DNA from: Mycoplana azooxidifex | Lineage (GTDB): Bacteria; Pseudomonadota; Alphaproteobacteria; Rhizobiales; Rhizobiaceae | Assembly: GCF_014196765.1 (NCBI RefSeq) | Contig: NZ_JACIEE010000014.1 | Span: 62,001-126,000, forward strand | Length of the DNA: 64,000 nucleotides | Direction of reading: 5' to 3' | Shown: positions 46,336-55,341 of the stretch, piece by piece | Numbering within the stretch: position 1 is the stretch's first letter | Layout: each line of letters begins with the position of its first letter | The notes under the pieces: generated by a model | Database searches by the model: none | Seen by the model: only the letters and a program-made list of their open reading frames with translations | Told to the model about the DNA's origin: nothing | Made by a program: the position numbers and the translations under genes

Positions 46336-46802
46336 TGTGCGCGGCGAAGCACCATGGTCCGACCGAGTATGGCGGTGCCCATATATGCGCGAAGTTCCAG
46401 TTTTCCGCTCACCAGCGTTGCTCGAGCAGAGTGGGTCTGACCAGTTGCGCCGCTGTAGAAATTACCGCCTTCCCAGCGACCGTCAGCGGCATCCCATTTG
46501 AGGTTGGTCACGAGAACGGCTCGCTCCAGGGAGCGGCTTCTGAGGTTCGGGTCCGGATTGAGTGTGTCCTTCTTGAAGGTCTTGCCGTCGGCCTCCATCA
46601 GAAGCTTTCCGTAGAGGACCCGGGCGGCATAGGTTTCGCCGGCGTCGAACATCTCAAGCTTAAGATTGCCGTCCTCGGACTCCCAGACGCCGACAATCTG
46701 ATCCGGCGAAGATGCCTGTGCGAAAGCCTCTCCAACCGGGAGACCTGTCATTCCCGCCGTGAGCACTGCGGCCATCAAAGGCCCTGTTAGCGATTTGAGC
46801 AT
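46332..46802 (-). CDS. DUF2147-family exported protein
   Basis: 156 aa. Signal peptide (LMAAVLTAGMTGLPVGEAFA, cleavage near QASS), then IVGVWESEDGNLKLEMFDAG, ARVLYGKLL, and LERAVLVTNLKWDAADGRWEGGNFY, matching the DUF2147 domain. The role is unknown; members are periplasmic. It is translationally coupled to the membrane protein gene downstream. Confidence 0.82.
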   Translation of the reverse strand: MLKSLTGPLMAAVLTAGMTGLPVGEAFAQASSPDQIVGVWESEDGNLKLEMFDAGETYAARVLYGKLLMEADGKTFKKDTLNPDPNLRSRSLERAVLVTNLKWDAADGRWEGGNFYSGATGQTHSARATLVSGKLELRAYMGTAILGRTMVLRRAQ

Positions 46803-47129
46803 CTTGTGTTTTCCTTATCGATGATTTGGCGCGTGTGTGGGAGCGGCGCGAAATTTCCCGCGCCGCCCGAAACTTCATGCCTGCGGAATGATCCGCCGTT
46901 CACCTCGGGAAAACGCGATATGAAACCGAGCCCAACCGCTCCGAGGCAATGTGCCGTGAAGCTACCCGCCGGCTGTACGACGGCGAATACCGATTACCGC
47001 GAATTTCTTGCCTGATCCTCCAGCTGGATTGAGGTAAGCCCTGGCCAGTGAGTTCTTGCCCAAATCTTGACAGGGTCCGGGGACCGCCACCCAAGCCATC
47101 TGAAAACACGGTCAAGCGAAGCGGACCCC

Positions 47130-47174
47130 TTGACACTTGTTAGGTGCCTTACATATTTGCTAGGTGGCTAGCAA
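47130..47174 (+). promoter_or_regulatory. marR promoter with two tandem MarR-type operators
   Basis: TTGACA at 47130-47135 and ATATTT at 47153-47158 are separated by 17 bp. A perfect dyad TTGCTAG-GTGG-CTAGCAA covers 47157-47174 and a weaker copy TTGTTAG-GTGC-CTTACAT covers 47137-47154; both share the core TAGGTG and are 20 bp apart. Binding would cover the spacer, -10 and start, so autorepression by the MarR protein encoded 18 bp downstream is very likely. Confidence 0.7.
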
Positions 47175-47191
47175 GACTGGAGGGCGCATCG

Positions 47192-47653
47192 ATGGTTAAG
47201 AGACGGGAAAGCGCGGATCGCGACCTCGTCGGAGCCTGGGCAAAGCGGTGCTATTTCGCTGGCCGGGCGGTCATGGATTCTGTCCTGCGCCCTTATGATC
47301 TCGGCTCAGTGCAGTGGTACGTGCTCTACCAGCTCGCGACTGTCGGGCCGACCATGCAGCGCGATCTCGTGCGGTTGCTCGCGATCGAACGGGCGACAAT
47401 GACCGGCATCGTCGCAACGCTCGTGCGCAAGGGTCTCGTCGAGCAAGAGGCCGACCGCGTCGATCAGCGCCAGAAGCTCCTGCGCATCACCGCCGCCGGC
47501 GCGACGCTTTGGGGCGACTTGCCCGATCTCTCTTTCATCCGCTCGGTCGCCTTCGACGGCGTCGACGATGCCGAAATCGCCGTCGCGGTCCGGGTTCTTC
47601 AAACCGCAACGGAGCGTCTTGAAAACCTCCTACAGAAAGGAACAGCGTCATGA
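47192..47653 (+). CDS. MarR family transcriptional regulator
   Basis: 153 aa from ATG 47192 (MVKRRESADRDLVGAW), with GGAGGG upstream; the frame is open to 47144 but that would overlap the promoter. The winged HTH is at about residues 45-110 (QWYVLYQLATVGPTMQRDLV, ATMTGIVATLVRKGLVEQEAD with the DQRQK wing). It overlaps the epimerase-like gene by four bases, so the repressor and a reductase form one operon. Confidence 0.9.
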   Translation: MVKRRESADRDLVGAWAKRCYFAGRAVMDSVLRPYDLGSVQWYVLYQLATVGPTMQRDLVRLLAIERATMTGIVATLVRKGLVEQEADRVDQRQKLLRITAAGATLWGDLPDLSFIRSVAFDGVDDAEIAVAVRVLQTATERLENLLQKGTAS

Positions 47654-48465
47654 CAGTATTGATAACCGGCGCAACAGGGCTCGTCGGAGCCCGTCTTCTT
47701 CCGCGCCTTGTCGAAGCTGGGCTGAATTGCCGCGCGTTGTTGCGCGGCGGAAAAGAGGCGCCCGCAGGCGTGACGGCGGTGGAGGCCGACCTTCTCGATC
47801 CTGCTTCACTCATGCGAGCGGTAGAGGGCGTATCGGCGATCATCCATCTCGCCGCAGTTTTTCGCACGCCCGACACCAACCTGATCTGGAAAAGCAACCT
47901 CGAGGGCACGCGCAACCTCATCGCCGCGGCAAGGGCGCATGCGCCCGAGGCGCGGTTCATCCTGGCGAGCACGTCCAATGTCTATGACGCGGACAGCCTG
48001 CGCCCTGGCCGCGAGGACGACGCAGCCGACCCGCAACAGGCCTATCCGGCCAGCAAGCTCACCGCCGAGAACGCGCTACGTGAAAGCGGGCTGAACTGGT
48101 CGATCCAGCGGTTGGGCTTCGTTTATGGCGACAAGGACGGACATCTCGAAGAGTTGCCCCGGCTAGTCGCCAGTTTCAAAATGCATCCGGCCCAAAGGAT
48201 GAGCATGGTTCATCATCGCGATATCGCCACCGCCATGAACCTTGCCCTGACCGGCGCGATGGATGGGCGCATCGTCAACATCGCGGATGAGGCGCCGACC
48301 GCGATATACGAGCTCGTCGCCCTGGTCGGCGGAACAATGGAACCGTCTTCGGAGCCGCTTGCCAATCCCTGGCGCCTCCACGTGGATGTCTCGCTTGCCC
48401 GCAGCCTCGGCTTCCAACCGGTTGTGAGGACCGTCCACCAGGCCGCACAGGAAGGCTTGATGTGA
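47650..48465 (+). CDS. NAD-dependent epimerase/dehydratase-type SDR
   Basis: 271 aa beginning MTVLITGATGLVGARLLPRL, with the catalytic YPASK and preceding Ser/Thr in ASTSNVYDADS. It is an extended SDR whose substrate could be a nucleotide sugar or a flavonoid/aldehyde. It is translationally coupled to the MarR repressor gene, so it is probably induced by the ligand of that repressor. Confidence 0.88.
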   Translation: MTVLITGATGLVGARLLPRLVEAGLNCRALLRGGKEAPAGVTAVEADLLDPASLMRAVEGVSAIIHLAAVFRTPDTNLIWKSNLEGTRNLIAAARAHAPEARFILASTSNVYDADSLRPGREDDAADPQQAYPASKLTAENALRESGLNWSIQRLGFVYGDKDGHLEELPRLVASFKMHPAQRMSMVHHRDIATAMNLALTGAMDGRIVNIADEAPTAIYELVALVGGTMEPSSEPLANPWRLHVDVSLARSLGFQPVVRTVHQAAQEGLM

Positions 48466-48594
48466 TGTGCGCTCGGCGACGACTGAGAGCCCGACGAATC
48501 CTTCCCCGTCAGCGCCGGTATTGGCAATTCTGTTCGCAGATCGGAAAGGCCGCTCCGGGCGCACCGGCACGGAGCCGCCTCCCGCAACACGCGC

Positions 48595-49629
48595 TTAGGC
48601 AGTTCGCGCCTTGCGGCTGGCGTACTGGCTGTACATCCGCTGATGGTTGAGCGCGTCCTGCTTTGGCGCAACGCCGAACATGCGGGAATATTCGCGGCTG
48701 AATTGCGACGGACTTTCGTAGCCGACCTTGTAGGCGGCTTCCTCGACGCTTGCAGCGTCCGCCACCATCAGCCGCCGCGACTCGAGCAGGCGCAACTGCT
48801 TCTGGAACTGAAGCGGCGTCACCGAGGTGAGCTGCTTGAAGTGCTGATGGAACGATGACGGGCTCATGCGCGCCACCTCGGCCATTTGCTCCACACGCAG
48901 CGTCTGGGCGAAATTGGCGCGCAGAAAATAGATCGCTTTCGCGACCCGCATGAAATTCGATTCCGGCACGGCCAGGCTGCAGAGTTCGGGCCCGTGCGGG
49001 CCGCTCAGAAGCCAGTAGCAGATCTCGCGCATGACCGACGGATAGAGGATCGGGATCGCCTTCGGCGTCTGCGACATCCGGATCAGGCGCAGCACGCATT
49101 CCGCCAGCGGTTCGTCAACCTTGCCGACGAACACGCATGGACCCGGCGCGGCAGGTGGGACGGGCGGCGTCTCCAACTGTTCCAGCACCTCGCGCAGCAT
49201 CGTCACGTCGAGATCGATGGTGACGCCGATATAGGGCGACTGCTCGGTCGCCTCGACGACCCGCCCGCTCGCCGGCATTTCCATGCTGACGACCAGGCAC
49301 TCCATGTCGCCGTAGCGGAGCGTCTCGTCGCCGAAGAGGATTTCCTTTGCTCCCTGGGCCACGACGCAGAGCGACGGCCGGTAGATCTGCCGCATCGGCA
49401 TCCGCTGCTGGTAGGAACGGATGATATTAACGCTCTCGATCGGCGTCGGGAATAGCCCTTCACCGCCGCCCTGGCTTTCGATGTAAGCGGTGATCCCGCC
49501 CAGAAGCGATGACGACACGCGAGCCTCCATTGGGTTTCGAGGCCAGCGCAGCACTCGCCCGTCAGCCGGCAGTCTATCGCGGCTTGTAGGAATAGGCAAG
49601 TTTCTTGAGATATTCGGCATTCTGGTCAT
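48595..49629 (-). CDS. AraC family regulator with AraC_N domain
   Basis: 344 aa from 49629, or 311 aa from ATG 49530 (MEARVSSSLLGGITAYI), which is more typical. The N-terminal domain (IYRPSLCVVAQGAKEILFGDETLRYG) is the AraC_N ligand module, followed by a tandem HTH (VEQMAEVARMSPSSFHQHFKQL; VEEAAYKVGYESPSQFSREYSRMFG). Such regulators frequently control an adjacent dehydrogenase or exporter. It is divergent to the MFS transporter at 49683. Confidence 0.9.
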   Translation of the reverse strand: MTRMPNISRNLPIPTSRDRLPADGRVLRWPRNPMEARVSSSLLGGITAYIESQGGGEGLFPTPIESVNIIRSYQQRMPMRQIYRPSLCVVAQGAKEILFGDETLRYGDMECLVVSMEMPASGRVVEATEQSPYIGVTIDLDVTMLREVLEQLETPPVPPAAPGPCVFVGKVDEPLAECVLRLIRMSQTPKAIPILYPSVMREICYWLLSGPHGPELCSLAVPESNFMRVAKAIYFLRANFAQTLRVEQMAEVARMSPSSFHQHFKQLTSVTPLQFQKQLRLLESRRLMVADAASVEEAAYKVGYESPSQFSREYSRMFGVAPKQDALNHQRMYSQYASRKARTA

Positions 49630-49682
49630 TAGTGACTTCCTCTAGCTTGGTGATGCCAGTCACAGCCAGGGACGCTCCAAAC

Positions 49683-50999
49683 ATGACAGAAACCGCCGCG
49701 TCGTCAATAGATCAGCAGAATAGACTGCCCATTGTATCGAAGACGATCGGCGATGAACACGTTCATGGGTGGCGCGTTCCGGTGCTGCTTATTACGCTGT
49801 TTCTCGTCAGTGCCACTTCCCAGATCGACCGGATGCTTCCGTTCGTCCTGGCAGAGTCGATCAAGGGAGACCTCGATCTGAGCGATACCGAGGTGGGCCT
49901 GCTCACCGGCATCGCCTTTGCGGTCTGTTACACGCTGCTGTCGATGCCGCTCGCCCGCATCGCCGATCGCGGATCGCCCCGTTTCGTCCTCGTTTTGTGC
50001 ATCCTGCTGTGGAGCGCGATGACATTGCTCGGCGGCATGGCGATGAGTTTCCTGTTTCTCGCCTTCACCCGCTTCGGCGTCGCCTTTGGCGAGGCCGGGG
50101 GCACGCCCTCCAGCCATGCGATCATCGCCCGCAAGATCCCGCCCGAACGCCGCGGTCTGGCGATCGGCATCTTCTCAATGGGCATTCCGCTCGGCACCAT
50201 GGTGGGCTTCGCCGTCGGCGGCGCGATCGGCGACACCCTTGGCTGGCGGACAGCACTGGTCGGGGCCGGCGCTATGAGCGCGCTGATCGGTCTGCTGGCA
50301 CTCGTCGTCATCGGCCCGACCCCGCCGCTCAAACGTTCGATCGCCAATAGCGAGCCCTTCCTGACGGCGAGCCTGCGATTGCTTTCGTCCCCGCCATTCC
50401 GCTGGCTGTTCATCGGCTCGGTCACACTCGGCTTCGCCGCAGCACCTTTCTACGCCTTCGCGGTTCCCTTCCTGATCCGCACCCACGGTTATAGCGCCAG
50501 CGAGGCCGGACTGGCGTTTGGACTGCTGCAGGGCGCAATGGGAATTTGCGGAACCCTGATTGGCGGGCGACTGTTCGACCGCGCTGTGCGCTCCGGCACC
50601 GGCCGCGTTCTCGGTCCGCCCGCCATCCTCTTCATGGTCGCGAGCATGACGACCGCTGCGGCGCTTTTCGCACCGGTCGGGTGGCTCTCCGTCCTGCTCT
50701 TCGTGCCCGGCATGCTGTCCTTCGCCTTTCTGCTGCCCTGGTGCTTCGGCGCTGCACACCTGGTGGCCGGCAAGGGCAGGGAAGCGATGGCGACGAGCCT
50801 CGCGATGATCGGCTCCGGGCTTCTGGGGCCAGCGCTTGGTCCTCTCATCGTAGGCATGATCAGCGATGGAGCGACAGCCGCCGAGATTTCGAATGGCTTG
50901 GGGCTCGGCCTGCTCATCGTGCCCGTCGCAAGCGTCCTGACCGGCGTCGCCATGCTGATCGCAAACCAGCGCATCGCCGCCTGGCTCGGGCGGCAGTAA
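49683..50999 (+). CDS. MFS transporter, spinster-like/Spns family
   Basis: 438 aa from ATG 49683 (MTETAASSIDQQNRLPI); the frame opens earlier at 49605 over the AraC gene start. Twelve membrane segments are visible, with SQIDRMLPFVLAESIKGDLDLSD in the first loop, LARIADRGSPRFVL as motif A, and the conserved GEAGGTPSSHAII. These features occur in spinster-like MFS proteins for lipids or organic acids. The divergent AraC protein probably controls it. Confidence 0.85.
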   Translation: MTETAASSIDQQNRLPIVSKTIGDEHVHGWRVPVLLITLFLVSATSQIDRMLPFVLAESIKGDLDLSDTEVGLLTGIAFAVCYTLLSMPLARIADRGSPRFVLVLCILLWSAMTLLGGMAMSFLFLAFTRFGVAFGEAGGTPSSHAIIARKIPPERRGLAIGIFSMGIPLGTMVGFAVGGAIGDTLGWRTALVGAGAMSALIGLLALVVIGPTPPLKRSIANSEPFLTASLRLLSSPPFRWLFIGSVTLGFAAAPFYAFAVPFLIRTHGYSASEAGLAFGLLQGAMGICGTLIGGRLFDRAVRSGTGRVLGPPAILFMVASMTTAAALFAPVGWLSVLLFVPGMLSFAFLLPWCFGAAHLVAGKGREAMATSLAMIGSGLLGPALGPLIVGMISDGATAAEISNGLGLGLLIVPVASVLTGVAMLIANQRIAAWLGRQ

Positions 51000-51068
51000 C
51001 GACCGAACGCGAACCTATGGCCGCACCAACAAGCTTTCGCGAGTTTTTTGAGAAAGAGAGACTTTCCA

Positions 51069-51754
51069 ATGTCCGATACCGATAACGCCCGTCGCACCTT
51101 CCTGGCGCTCACCGCCGCCGCACCCGCAGCCCTCGCCCTCGGGGGTGTGGCCTCGGCACAGACCTCCGAGACTGCTACCGGCGCACTGCCTGGCACTGGG
51201 CGGGCCGCCATCGTCACAGGCTCGTCGCGCGCATTGGCGCCGCGACCGCCAAGCGCCTGGCGCGCGACGGCTATGCGGTGACGGTGAACTATTTTACCAA
51301 CCGCGATCTGGCCGCTCAGGTCGTGCGCGATATCGAGGCGGCCGGCGGCCGCGCTATCTTCCGCCAGACCGATGTCGCCGATCCGGCGGCGGTCAAGGCC
51401 CTGTTCGACGCCAATGACGAGACCTTCGGCGGCGTCGATGTGGTGATCAGCAACGCCGGGATCATGAACGTCGCACCCTTCGCCCAGTTCACAGACGAAG
51501 CCTTCGACCGGATGATCGCCACCAATGTGAAGGGCAGCTTCAACGTGCTGCGGGAGGCGGCGCGGCGCACCCGCGACGGCGGTCGCATCATCACGCTCGC
51601 TTCGACCTCGATCCGCGCGCGTCGGCCGACCCATGGCGGCTATCCCGCGACCAAGGCCGCCCGGGAGATCTATGCCGGCTGCCTCGCCAAGGAGCTCGCC
51701 GGCCGCCATAGATCTCCTGGGCAGCTCGTGTTCGCCAATGGCGGCTTCTTCTAA
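51069..51754 (+). pseudogene. Tat-leader SDR pseudogene with frameshift and internal deletion
   Basis: ATG 51069 begins a protein with a Tat-like leader (ARRTFLALTAAAPAALALGG). At 51220-51232 one G is missing inside the cofactor motif: TGSSR then should read GIGAATAKRLARDGYAVTVN, which continues in another frame. That frame holds VDVVISNAGIMN and YPATK but ends AKELAGRHRSPGQLVFANGGF, so roughly 60 residues between the active site and the C-terminal VLRANGGF-type motif are gone. Both lesions are incompatible with activity. Confidence 0.8.
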
Positions 51755-51915
51755 GGCGATCGCGAGCCGCAAGACAACACACCCGTGGGGCGGCCGAAGC
51801 CAGCCATCGCTGCTTCGATCGCCTCGAACTGAACCCGGATCGCGGTTAGCCGCCCCACTCCCGCCGATCCGATCGGAGGCCGCCGCTCCCCCATTACACC
51901 GGCGGCCTTCAAAAC

Positions 51916-51955
51916 CCCCGAAGGCGCACCGCGAACAAGGCGGGCGCCTTCGGGG
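51916..51955. other. Perfect 12-bp hairpin between SDR pseudogene and mipA-like gene
   Basis: CCCCGAAGGCGC at 51916-51927 pairs with GCGCCTTCGGGG at 51944-51955 across a 16-base loop. No T-tract follows on the plus strand; on the minus strand GTTTT follows. It could be a weak terminator for reverse transcription or a leader structure for the porin gene that starts 31 bases later. Confidence 0.4.
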
Positions 51956-51986
51956 ACCCCACCTCCCTCCATAAGGAGTTTCGACA

Positions 51987-52781
51987 ATGCGTGTAGTCCT
52001 TCCCATCCTGCTCACCGGTGGCGCAGCCTTGTCATCCACCAGCGCCAATGCCCAGGCAGCGCCGCCCGACAACGGCCCCCACGGCGTCGTCGCGATCGGT
52101 GCGGGCGTGGTTCCCGAATATGACGGGTCCGAGGATCTCCGCGCGATCCCCTTCGTGCAGGCGGACGTCCACTGGGGCGACATCAACCTGGAAATCCGCG
52201 GGCTTCGGGCGCGGGCCGATCTCGCGTCCGATCCGAGCCTTTCGATCGGACCTGTAATTGGTGCGCGCCTGCCAAGAAGCGACGTGGATGGCCCGGTGGG
52301 ATTGTTGCCGGATATCGACACGGCGATCGAAGCGGGCGGGTTCATCGGCTATCGCTTCGGCGGCGACGAGAGCGGCCAAGGTTCGCTGGCGATGGAGCTT
52401 TCCGTCGTCCACGATGTCTCGGGCGTCCACGATGGGATGCTCGCGACAGCAAGCGCCAGCTACGCTGCGGTTCGTCGCGACGATTTCTTCCTGTCGCTCG
52501 ACGCGCAAACGACCTGGGTGAACCAGGACTATGCGCGCACCTATTTCGGCGTCACCCCGGCCGGGGCCGCTGCAAGCGGTCTAGCCGCCGACAGCCCGGG
52601 GTCCGGCATCAAGGATGTCGGTGTCGGCGTCACGGCCGGATACTGGTTCAGCGAGCGCTTCGGCGTCACGGGCCGGGTCGGAGCCAACTACCTCGTCGGC
52701 GATGTCGCCGACAGCCCCGTCACCGAAGAAGGGCGCCGCTGGCAGCCGAGCGGCGGCCTCTCGATCGCCTACCGGTTCTGA
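51987..52781 (+). CDS. MipA/OmpV family outer membrane protein
   Basis: 264 aa with a signal peptide (MRVVLPILLTGGAALSSTSANAQ) and alternating beta-strand patterns typical of MipA/OmpV: GVVAIGAGVVPEYDGSEDLRAIPF, GAFIGY-like FIGYRFGG, and the C-terminal aromatic ending SIAYRF. It should sit in the outer membrane; family members scaffold peptidoglycan synthesis or act as porins. AAGGAG precedes the start. Confidence 0.87.
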   Translation: MRVVLPILLTGGAALSSTSANAQAAPPDNGPHGVVAIGAGVVPEYDGSEDLRAIPFVQADVHWGDINLEIRGLRARADLASDPSLSIGPVIGARLPRSDVDGPVGLLPDIDTAIEAGGFIGYRFGGDESGQGSLAMELSVVHDVSGVHDGMLATASASYAAVRRDDFFLSLDAQTTWVNQDYARTYFGVTPAGAAASGLAADSPGSGIKDVGVGVTAGYWFSERFGVTGRVGANYLVGDVADSPVTEEGRRWQPSGGLSIAYRF

Positions 52782-52917
52782 AGCGTCGCCAGATCCGCTG
52801 ATCCAAACCTGGCGCTTCGAGCAGTCGTGGCCGTCAGCCGGACAACGGGCATCTTCACCGTATCACACCTCCATGCCCCGGCGAATTTGACCGCGTGCAT
52901 CAATTGAGGATTTGCCT

Positions 52918-53559
52918 ATGGATTTCGATCCCGTTGGAGCAGTCATGGCGTGGATTGGCGCCTATGGGCTCATCGGTCTGTTCGCCGTTGCCCTGGCCGA
53001 GCGCTTCGTGCCGGTGATCCCGTCCTACGGGCTGCTACTCGCGGTCGGGATCGGCGCGGCGGACGGGGACTGGCCACTGCCGGCTGCCTTCCTTTCGACG
53101 GCTGCTGGCAGCATCTTCGGCTGCGCGGCATGGTTCTACGCTGTCCGGGGACTGGGCGACGCGCGATCGACGCGCCTCCTTAACAGAGCTGGCGGGTTCT
53201 TCAGCATGTCCGTCGATCGCGTTGAGCGCGGAATCGCTTCCGTTCACCGGAATCAGATCGCGCTGGCCTTCGCACTCCAGCTCGTGCCGACGGTAAGGCT
53301 CGTCGCTCCGGCCTTCGCCGCCCTTTCGCGCGGGAACTCCCGCAGTGTCCTGACGGCTTCGGCGGCCGGCATTGCGGTCTGGAATGGCCTTTTCATCGGC
53401 ATTGGATTTTACGCTTCGCACTCGATCGAGTCGGCGAACTCGACGGTCCTCGCCCTGACTGCTCTCGGCTGCCTGCTCATTGCGGAGGTATCCGTGTTCT
53501 GGATCGTGCGACGGATTGGCGCCCACCGCAAAGCGGGGACCGTGCTATGCAAGATCTGA
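52918..53559 (+). CDS. DedA/VTT-domain membrane protein
   Basis: 213 aa from ATG 52918 with GAGGA upstream (in-frame TTG 52912). The DedA pattern is visible: ERFVPVIPSYGLLLAVGIG, AAGSIFGCAAWFYAVRGLG, and the FALQLVPTVRLVAPAFAALSRGN re-entrant block. DedA proteins are inner-membrane lipid transporters or flippases tied to proton-motive force. The last 13 bases overlap the methyltransferase gene, suggesting a joint lipid-related role. Confidence 0.85.
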   Translation: MDFDPVGAVMAWIGAYGLIGLFAVALAERFVPVIPSYGLLLAVGIGAADGDWPLPAAFLSTAAGSIFGCAAWFYAVRGLGDARSTRLLNRAGGFFSMSVDRVERGIASVHRNQIALAFALQLVPTVRLVAPAFAALSRGNSRSVLTASAAGIAVWNGLFIGIGFYASHSIESANSTVLALTALGCLLIAEVSVFWIVRRIGAHRKAGTVLCKI

Positions 53560-54227
53560 CACCTCGCAGATGTGCGCGATCAGCCGCGACGTCGCCCCAA
53601 CGCCAGCGTATGGCGGAAGCGCTCGGCTTCTTCCAGGTGTGGCTCAAGAACCCCCTGCGCGTCGCCGCAATCGCGCCATCGTCGAGATCGCTAGCGAACC
53701 TTATCACCTCCGAAATCTCCCACAACACCGGGCCGGTGATCGAGCTGGGCCCGGGAACCGGCGCGTTCACGCGCGCCCTGATCGCCCGGGGTGTCAGACA
53801 GGAAGACCTCGCGCTGATTGAATTCGGATCCGAGTTCGCCGCCGCGCTTCATTTCCATTATCCGCGCGCGCGTACGCTCTGGATGGACGCCGCCCGCCTG
53901 CGGGCGGTCGACCTCTTCGACGGAAGGGCGGCCGGCGCCGTCGTCAGCGGGCTACCGCTGCTGTCGATGCCGCCGCGCAAGGTGATCTCCATCCTGACCG
54001 GCGCGTTCCGCAAGATGGAGCCGGACGGCGCGCTCTACCAGTTCACCTACGGGCCGCGTTGTCCGGTCTCGCTCAGACTGTTGGACCATCTTGGCCTCGA
54101 GGCGGAACGGATCGGCGGCACGCTCGCCAACCTCCCTCCTGCGGCGGTCTATAGAATCAGGCGCAGGCATCCTATCCCTTTCCACTTCGTCCGCTTTTCG
54201 TCGCGGCAGCATGTGCCCGTCGAGTGA
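53547..54227 (+). CDS. SAM-dependent methyltransferase, phospholipid N-methyltransferase-like
   Basis: 226 aa. The SAM motif VIELGPGTGAFTRALI and the flanking FQVWLKNPLRVAAIAPSS match the rhizobial PmtA-like group that methylates phosphatidylethanolamine toward phosphatidylcholine or related lipids. Motif II-like AAGAVVSGLPLLSMP fits. The start lies within the last codons of the DedA-like gene. The C-terminus is basic, typical of membrane-surface enzymes. Confidence 0.8.
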   Translation: MQDLTPRRCARSAATSPQRQRMAEALGFFQVWLKNPLRVAAIAPSSRSLANLITSEISHNTGPVIELGPGTGAFTRALIARGVRQEDLALIEFGSEFAAALHFHYPRARTLWMDAARLRAVDLFDGRAAGAVVSGLPLLSMPPRKVISILTGAFRKMEPDGALYQFTYGPRCPVSLRLLDHLGLEAERIGGTLANLPPAAVYRIRRRHPIPFHFVRFSSRQHVPVE

Positions 54228-54292
54228 GATGACGGAGGCGCGATACACCCAATATCAATACAGCAGCGCCGTAAGGCGGGGCAGAAGGAGTT

Positions 54293-54640
54293 CAGCTGGA
54301 TGGGCAACGGCTTGCTCGGAATGACATCCGCCACGAGGATTTCATTGTCAGCGCCGGCGGCCCCGGCCCTGAAATCCAGGACTTTCTCATCAAGCAGCTT
54401 TGGGCGATCGGTTTCCGGCCGAGCATCGTTGTGCATGGAGTGGGGCGAGAAAACCTGATGGGCCTGGTTGCCAAGCGATCTGGGCTTTCATTGACAACAG
54501 AATCCAGCCTTGGAACGATCTACACCGGTGTGACCTTCCGGCCACTCGCGAGGTATCGGACACCGTTATAAAGTTCAAGCAATGAGAACCCGGCACTTAA
54601 GCGCGCTATCGAGCTTTGCTTCCGGATTGCCGATGATCGG
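54293..54640 (+). pseudogene. LysR substrate-binding domain remnant
   Basis: One frame reads DIRHEDFIVSAGGPGPEIQD, then GVGRENLMGLVAKRSGLSLT and GVTFRPLARYRTPL, followed by a TAA near 54568 and then NENPALKRAIELCFRIA in the same frame. This is the C-terminal half of a LysR effector domain, without the DNA-binding half and with an internal stop. It is stranded downstream of the methyltransferase gene. Confidence 0.6.
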
Positions 54641-54680
54641 CGTCGAACGACGCGCTCCAGGTCAAATCTAGGGTCCGGAA

Positions 54681-54790
54681 TCATAAACAATAGCTGACGG
54701 TCGTTGCGATGCAGCCGACGGCGAGAAAATAGACGACAAGGCGGTCGTATCGCGTGGCGACGCGGCGGACATGCGCTCGATCGCATTTGT
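54681..54790 (-). mobile_element. IS5-family transposase C-terminal remnant
   Basis: On the minus strand from 54767 the frame reads RRVATRYDRLVYFLAVGCIA then TTVSYCL and stops at 54681. RRVATRYD(R/K)L is the conserved C-terminal motif of IS5/IS427-type transposases. The rest of the transposase and the terminal repeats are absent. Confidence 0.6.
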
Positions 54791-54822
54791 TCGCGGTAGA
54801 GGACCTGTGAGAAGCATCTGTT

Positions 54823-55014
54823 CAGTGCCGGGCCAGCGTCTTCGGTGATGCCAAGATGACCACAGCGCTATTGGACCGGCTCACGCATCACTGCCACATC
54901 CTTGAAGCCGGAAACGACAGCTTTCGCTTCAAGAACAGCTCAGCGCACGACACCAAAACGGCGAAGGAGAAAACGAGGAACTTGACCACGACCGCAGACC
55001 CGAAACATACCTAA
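54823..55014 (+). mobile_element. IS21-family istB C-terminal remnant
   Basis: From 54841 the frame encodes [35 protein letters not shown] and ends with TAA at 55012. This is the C-terminal motif of the IS21 helper ATPase IstB. Upstream ATPase motifs are missing. Short segments after it (GQFSVE at 55021, GQLSVQIN at 55163) are typical of IS21 3' ends and are split by the inverted-repeat unit at 55043-55154. Confidence 0.7.
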
Positions 55015-55042
55015 CAGGCGGGTCAATTCTCGGTGGAAACGT

Positions 55043-55154
55043 GGAGTGAACCCCTCGGGCTGGACCTCGGGACTTCATGAGCCTTCTCCGATTGAGACCC
55101 GCAGACCGTATCAGTTTTTCCGTGTCCCGTGGTCCAGCCCGAGGGGTTCACTCC
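55043..55154. repeat. 112-bp unit with 31-bp inverted arms
   Basis: The arm at 55043-55073 begins GGAGTGAACCCCTCGGGCTG and is repeated inverted at 55124-55154 with one mismatch in 31 positions; the spacer is 50 bp. The unit interrupts the IS21 tail. It could be a MITE-like element or the inverted ends of a deleted element. No target duplication was recognised. Confidence 0.6.
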
Positions 55155-55341
55155 AATCCCAGGTCAGCTCTCAGTGCAAATCAACAAGGAAGGTCGGTGC
55201 GTTTTCGCCCTGGCCTTTTTTTATTGCGGGCGTGCCGTTGTTCGCGCCTTGCAGCGCTGCTACACTTCCTTTGATCGATGCTGCGGGAACCCCTCGCCAT
55301 CCCTCCTGGAGATGGCGATGGCGGCCTCTACGACACGATAA

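Noticed and set aside
55129-55341. 70-codon plus-strand frame in the IS21 relic
   Set aside because: It begins inside the inverted-repeat arm and contains the IS21 tail motif GQLSVQIN; it is debris rather than a gene.
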